A stretch of 64,000 nt of DNA from Pardosa pseudoannulata (Eukaryota; Arthropoda; Arachnida; Araneae; Lycosidae): contig CM063506.1 of the NCBI GenBank assembly GCA_032207245.1, forward strand, positions 45,785,230 to 45,849,229, read 5' to 3'. Below, one piece after another: positions 60,474 through 64,000 of the stretch; the stretch's first letter is position 1; the number at the start of each line of letters is the position of its first letter. The notes beneath the pieces were generated by a model. The model ran no database searches. It was not told the origin of the DNA and saw nothing but the letters and a program-made list of their open reading frames with translations. The position numbers were made by a program, and so were the translations under genes.

Positions 60474-61632
60474 CAGTCCATATGTGCAGGGTGTGCACTG
60501 CACACCCTAGCAAAATTATGAGAGACAATTTTCTGCATCTATATCTACCTATATTTATATGGTATATAATAAATATTATTTATAATATATTCAAATATTA
60601 TGTTGATTTGCTTGCTTGTATTCTCGCAGTGCGTGCGGTACTAGGTGCTGCACCACGTAGCGCATTCAAAAGCAGACAAACATAAGAAATTTTTATGTGT
60701 ACGCACTGCGCACTAATAGAAAATCACGCTTTAAATGTATGGGCTACTGGAGAAGAACAGCATACTATGGCACTGAGGCAAGTGCAGCTATTTTTCTTGC
60801 ACTTGGCATTCAGAATCATCCGAAGGTATGGTTCATTAGGAGTTGCATTAGAGCGGGGACTTACGGGCTGAAGCGCTTTTGGTTTTTTAACGGATTAACT
60901 GGCAATACGATTTTGCAGACGGTTAATGTTTAAATTTATATATTGTAAGATTTTGTTTTCACGGAAATATTAAAAGAAGTATTTCATCAATATAAAGGGA
61001 AATTTTTTAGTGTGGTAAATTAATTTCGGTGATGTGTTATATTTATAGAAATAATTCGCTGAAAAACAATTTTGTCTTGTTAGAAAAAAAAAAGAAACGA
61101 ATTCTAACATTCTAACAAATTTTACCATTCATTCTGTCTTACAGACAGTATATAAGTTATATCTATAACACCATATCCCTGGTTTTGTTTTTAAAAATTG
61201 TCAAGATGTTTTTCGCAAAATATATGATTTCCAAATGTTAAAAACAATTAATAAATATAATTTAATCCACTGACTGAAAGAGAAACAGTTCGTTCTATTG
61301 CGCCAACGTGCAGCGAAATCCTCTGCACGTGGAATAGACTTTCGGTTTGTCGGCACCAATGAGCATCCGGATGAGGCACCGCAGCGGCGGGCACCGTGTG
61401 ATGCTACGTTTGCTGAAAATATAAGATTTTCGTGGAAATATAAGCTTTTCGTTATTTTATTAGTAATAAGGATAGACGTATGGATTTTGTGTACTAATGA
61501 ATAATAAACGTTAAAGAAGTGTTAAATGTACATTTTTATGGTTTTATTATTATTGTTGTTGTTGTTGTTGTTGCTGTTGCTGCTGCTGCTGCTGACTGCA
61601 CACCCTGCATGAACACCTACCGCACGCCACTG
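60474..61632 (-). mobile_element. hAT-type element Z, copy 2 (1,159 bp), inserted in mariner
   Basis: It is flanked by perfect 8-bp repeats CTTTTCGA (60466-60473 and 61633-61640). Its right end on the minus strand is CAGTGGCGTGCGGTAGGTGT; the left end is CAGTCCATATGTGCAGGG, having lost several bases relative to copy 1. It matches 51573-52812 in inverse orientation almost throughout, and contains a TTG/CTG microsatellite near 61546-61594 that copy 1 lacks. It is non-autonomous. Confidence 0.88.
61546..61594. repeat. (TTG)n(CTG)n microsatellite
   Basis: A trinucleotide run of TTG then CTG close to one end of hAT element Z copy 2. Confidence 0.93.
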
Positions 61633-61705
61633 CTTTTCGACATAATCACCAAGTCTATTTAGGCATTTATCAGAACGAATTAGTGTTGCCTGTTAAGTTT
61701 TGTTT
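61633..61705 (-). pseudogene. mariner transposase C-terminal remnant
   Basis: On the minus strand the frame reads ATLIRSDKCLNRLGDYVEK and then a TGA that lies across the hAT insertion. The RxDKCLxxxGDYVEK tail is the standard C-terminus of mariner transposases. Only about 19 codons can be followed before a stop (near 61691-61696), so it is a short dead fragment. Confidence 0.8.
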
Positions 61706-61944
61706 TATATTATGTTTTCAGCAGTTCTCTAGGAGGCTTTGGTAGCGTCCATACGCTAACAACGGATAGACGCTTAGCGTGGGTTCATCAGCAACTAAAT
61801 CTTTAAAACTCTCTCTTTCAATTATTGCACGTCAAATGCTTTTATATGGAGTTATTAGTAAGACGTGCGCCTGCATTAAAGAGTGCACTTCGTTTTCTGC
61901 CTTTAAACCCCCTGTAAATTATTAATGTAATGTTTTCAAACCTG

Positions 61945-62050
<106 letters not shown>

Positions 62051-62051
62051 G

Positions 62052-62391
62052 TGTCAGGTTTAAAAATGGGGGTTAAGAATTAAGCGAGTTATAATTAGAA
62101 ATAGTTAGAATTCATTAACGATACGTAATTGGAGAAAGACACACTCTCGAGCGGAACTATACAGAGAAAAAGAACTGACGCGGAAGTAGACTTAGTAATT
62201 TTGCTTAGTTAACAACGCCAAAAAAGACAGTTCTGAGCAGGAACTCGGGCTGATAACATCCTCCACGCTTGTCGTGGCAAATTATGAGAACAAAGGATAT
62301 TTAAATGGCATAGCCAGCGGCAGAAGGATTGCAATAAAGAAGTTTTCATATATGAAATCAAATGTGTCTTCCATGCCTTAACCACTAGTCC
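62052..62391 (+). mobile_element. Possible solo LTR-like segment
   Basis: It begins TGTCAGGTTTAAAAATGG and could end at CCACTAGTCCA, with a CAATAAAG polyadenylation-like signal at about 62331-62338. Base composition is higher in G and C than the flanks. No 5-bp target duplication is visible, and no protein or primer-binding site is attached, so this is only suggestive. Confidence 0.25.
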
Positions 62392-62394
62392 ATG

Positions 62395-62396
<2 letters not shown>

Positions 62397-62430
<34 letters not shown>
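62397..62430. repeat. (TA)n microsatellite followed by (ATT)n
   Basis: TA run with a short ATT run up to about 62442. Confidence 0.95.
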
Positions 62431-62432
<2 letters not shown>

Positions 62433-62486
62433 ATTATTATTTTAGTGATAGATATTTAATTGCTTTATTTTTTGTTTCCACCTAGA

Positions 62487-62878
62487 AAGTTTTCAAATAT
62501 GATCTTATCTATAATTTTGCTATTTCGATCGGCATTTTATGATTTTCAAGCTTAGAATAGGAACATATTATGACCGGTGTTCTGAACGTATACCGGTCAA
62601 AATCATGGCGAATAGCCATATATGTAATAAGTCATCTCTTTTCACTACTTTTCTCATATGTGATAGCAAATAAATCTCTTATCAAGAAGTCTTCCATTTT
62701 TTTAAAGACATCTTATTATGTTTTAAAATGACACCTCCTCACTAATGATGACTTGATGTCATATTTAAAGGAGTTTAAATTTCATATTTTGTTTTACTTC
62801 CGAGTGTCTATAATAGCTTTTATGTTAGGTATTTACTAATATATAGTCATCAGAAATATCCTGACATTAATGGGTTAA
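62487..62878. mobile_element. piggyBac-like element W, copy 2 (left-truncated)
   Basis: It matches 58815-59211 closely from AAGTTTTCAAATATGATCTT to the right end (ATTAATGGGTTAA), including TATTATGACCGGTGTTCTGA. The left TTAA end is missing. Confidence 0.8.
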
Positions 62879-62994
62879 ATAAGCATAATTTATTAAAACA
62901 AACAATAATACTCAAATATACCCAGATTAATTAGTTATATTGCCATTTTTTTCTCACTTTAAGTTCTAAAAACTCGTCAATTAGTGTGTTATAA

Positions 62995-63200
62995 TTAATA
63001 GTTATTTAATAACTCTTTTTCTATATAAAGTAATGACAAACTATTTAATTTTTCTTGACCTAATGTAGATCTTAATTTTTTTTTATTCTGGCCATTACTG
63101 AGAATGATCTTTCACAGCTTGCATTGCTTATTGGAAGGGTTAAATAAATTCTTAGAATTATGTTTAAATTAGGGTATGTCGCAATATTATTATTGTGAAT
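62995..63200 (-). pseudogene. hAT transposase C-terminal (dimerisation) remnant, ZMYM1-like
   Basis: The minus strand has an open frame reading YPNLNIILRIYLTLPISNA, SCERSFSVMARIKKKLRSTL, GQEKLNSLSLLYIEKELL and ending NNY stop (62995-62997). The P-x-S-x-A-x-x-ERSFS, then K-x-x-LRSTxGQExLNxLxLLxIE pattern is the hAT-family C-terminal dimerisation domain. The rest of the transposase is missing; upstream sequence on that strand (63200-63440) is unrelated. The frame is intact over this fragment. Confidence 0.85.
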
Positions 63201-63457
63201 AAATAACCACATGGATATAGGCGAAATACCTTCAGTAAAGGCGAAAGCCTTAATTGACGCGCATAGTAAAGGTTTGATAAGTGCGAGGCTCGATCGTATT
63301 TACACACATCGGCACTCGCGGGATTGTATGCATAAGCACGGGACACTTGTCGACTTTATCAAACAACGATTCGGCATAATTAGGATATGTTCCAGCAATA
63401 ATTATGAATATCACTTTTTTCTGTTAAATAAAAATTAAAATTAAAAACCTAATTTAC

Positions 63458-63504
63458 GGGCCCCAGGCACGTGCCTAGGTTGCCTAGGCCTTAATCCGCC
63501 CCTG
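63458..63504 (-). mobile_element. hAT terminal sequence, probably of the same element
   Basis: On the minus strand the sequence begins CAGGGGCGGATTAAGGCCTA and continues GGCACGTGCCTGGGGCCC. CAGGGxCGGATTAAGGC is a common hAT terminus and lies in the right orientation to be the 5' end of the element carrying the transposase remnant at 62995-63200. The opposite terminus was not found. Confidence 0.7.
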
Positions 63505-64000
63505 TATCGAGTTGAAATAATGATACAAACCTATAATTTTAGTGTAAAAACTTCTTTGCATTATTTTATCTATCCAGTCCGCCGCGTTTTTGAAAGTTAG
63601 TGTTTAGTCATAAAAATAAAGATATGACGATGTTATCCTAAAATAGTAAACATTCTTTGGCATTGTAGTGGTGAATGCATAAAGAAAGACAAGTGCCCCT
63701 GATTTTGAGGAAAAAAAGAAAGAGAGAGAGATAAATTCATTTGTTTTAGTTTACTGGAACAAATAATGGATATTTAGAGAATTGTGGCACAGGCGTAACA
63801 AGTTTTTATACTTCTGGAACATAACCGATCTAAAAGTGTATTATAAGAAACAATGAAAGATATATATAAATAATATAATTCTGTATTTTTGAAGGTTGTA
63901 CTATGGATTCCTCGGCTAAGGGCAGGCGATTAAAATCAATTTATCACGTAATAAAAAAGGTAAAAATAACATTTTTTAATAAAATCTTTAACCATCTCAT

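Overview
The window is an AT-rich, microsatellite-rich stretch of an animal nuclear genome. It contains 14 consecutive coding exons of one conserved gene, the zinc metalloprotease leishmanolysin-like peptidase (LMLN, invadolysin; M8 family), on the + strand from 925 to 51397. The exons join with compatible phases and canonical AG/GT borders into 471 residues, including the metzincin zinc motif HEILHALGF, the third zinc histidine and the Met-turn. The first exon(s) lie left of position 1 and the last exon(s) apparently lie right of 64000. No second host gene, bacterial gene, operon, CRISPR array or viral gene was recognised. Long introns, (TA)n/(CA)n arrays, tRNA-derived SINEs, RTE-type LINE tails and many small DNA transposons point to an invertebrate. 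The protein would fit an arthropod, perhaps a chelicerate, but that assignment is an inference.

Layout: 1-16652 is intron holding one exon (925-1022), two long tandem-repeat fields (4.8-7.6 kb and 13.7-16.3 kb), a 1.15-kb TA/TG microsatellite field (8.0-9.2 kb), a complete tRNA-SINE and two duplicated blocks. 16.7-21.1 kb holds a further satellite and an inverted duplication. 21.8-24.6 kb is a cluster of one ~0.9-kb repeat family with one copy nested in another; a fifth copy lies at 33.2-34.2 kb. 25-33 kb has piggyBac-like TTAA elements (one nested inside another), LINE 3' remnants on both strands and small inverted-repeat elements, one with a 9-bp target duplication. 38.4-51.4 kb is the dense catalytic part of LMLN, with small introns and a few insertions. 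51.4-64 kb is wholly non-coding as far as I can see: two inverted copies of a hAT-type element (one inserted in the tail of a mariner transposase remnant), another hAT transposase remnant, piggyBac-like copies, SINEs and microsatellites.

The protein-coding content is therefore one gene; the rest is a record of transposon insertion and local duplication inside its introns and 3' flank. I did not find a convincing new biological system. The most informative unusual items are the clean target-site duplications that identify unannotated DNA transposon families, the nested insertions, and recurring subterminal palindromes in the TTAA elements. The open reading frames in the microsatellite fields are artefacts of the repeats.
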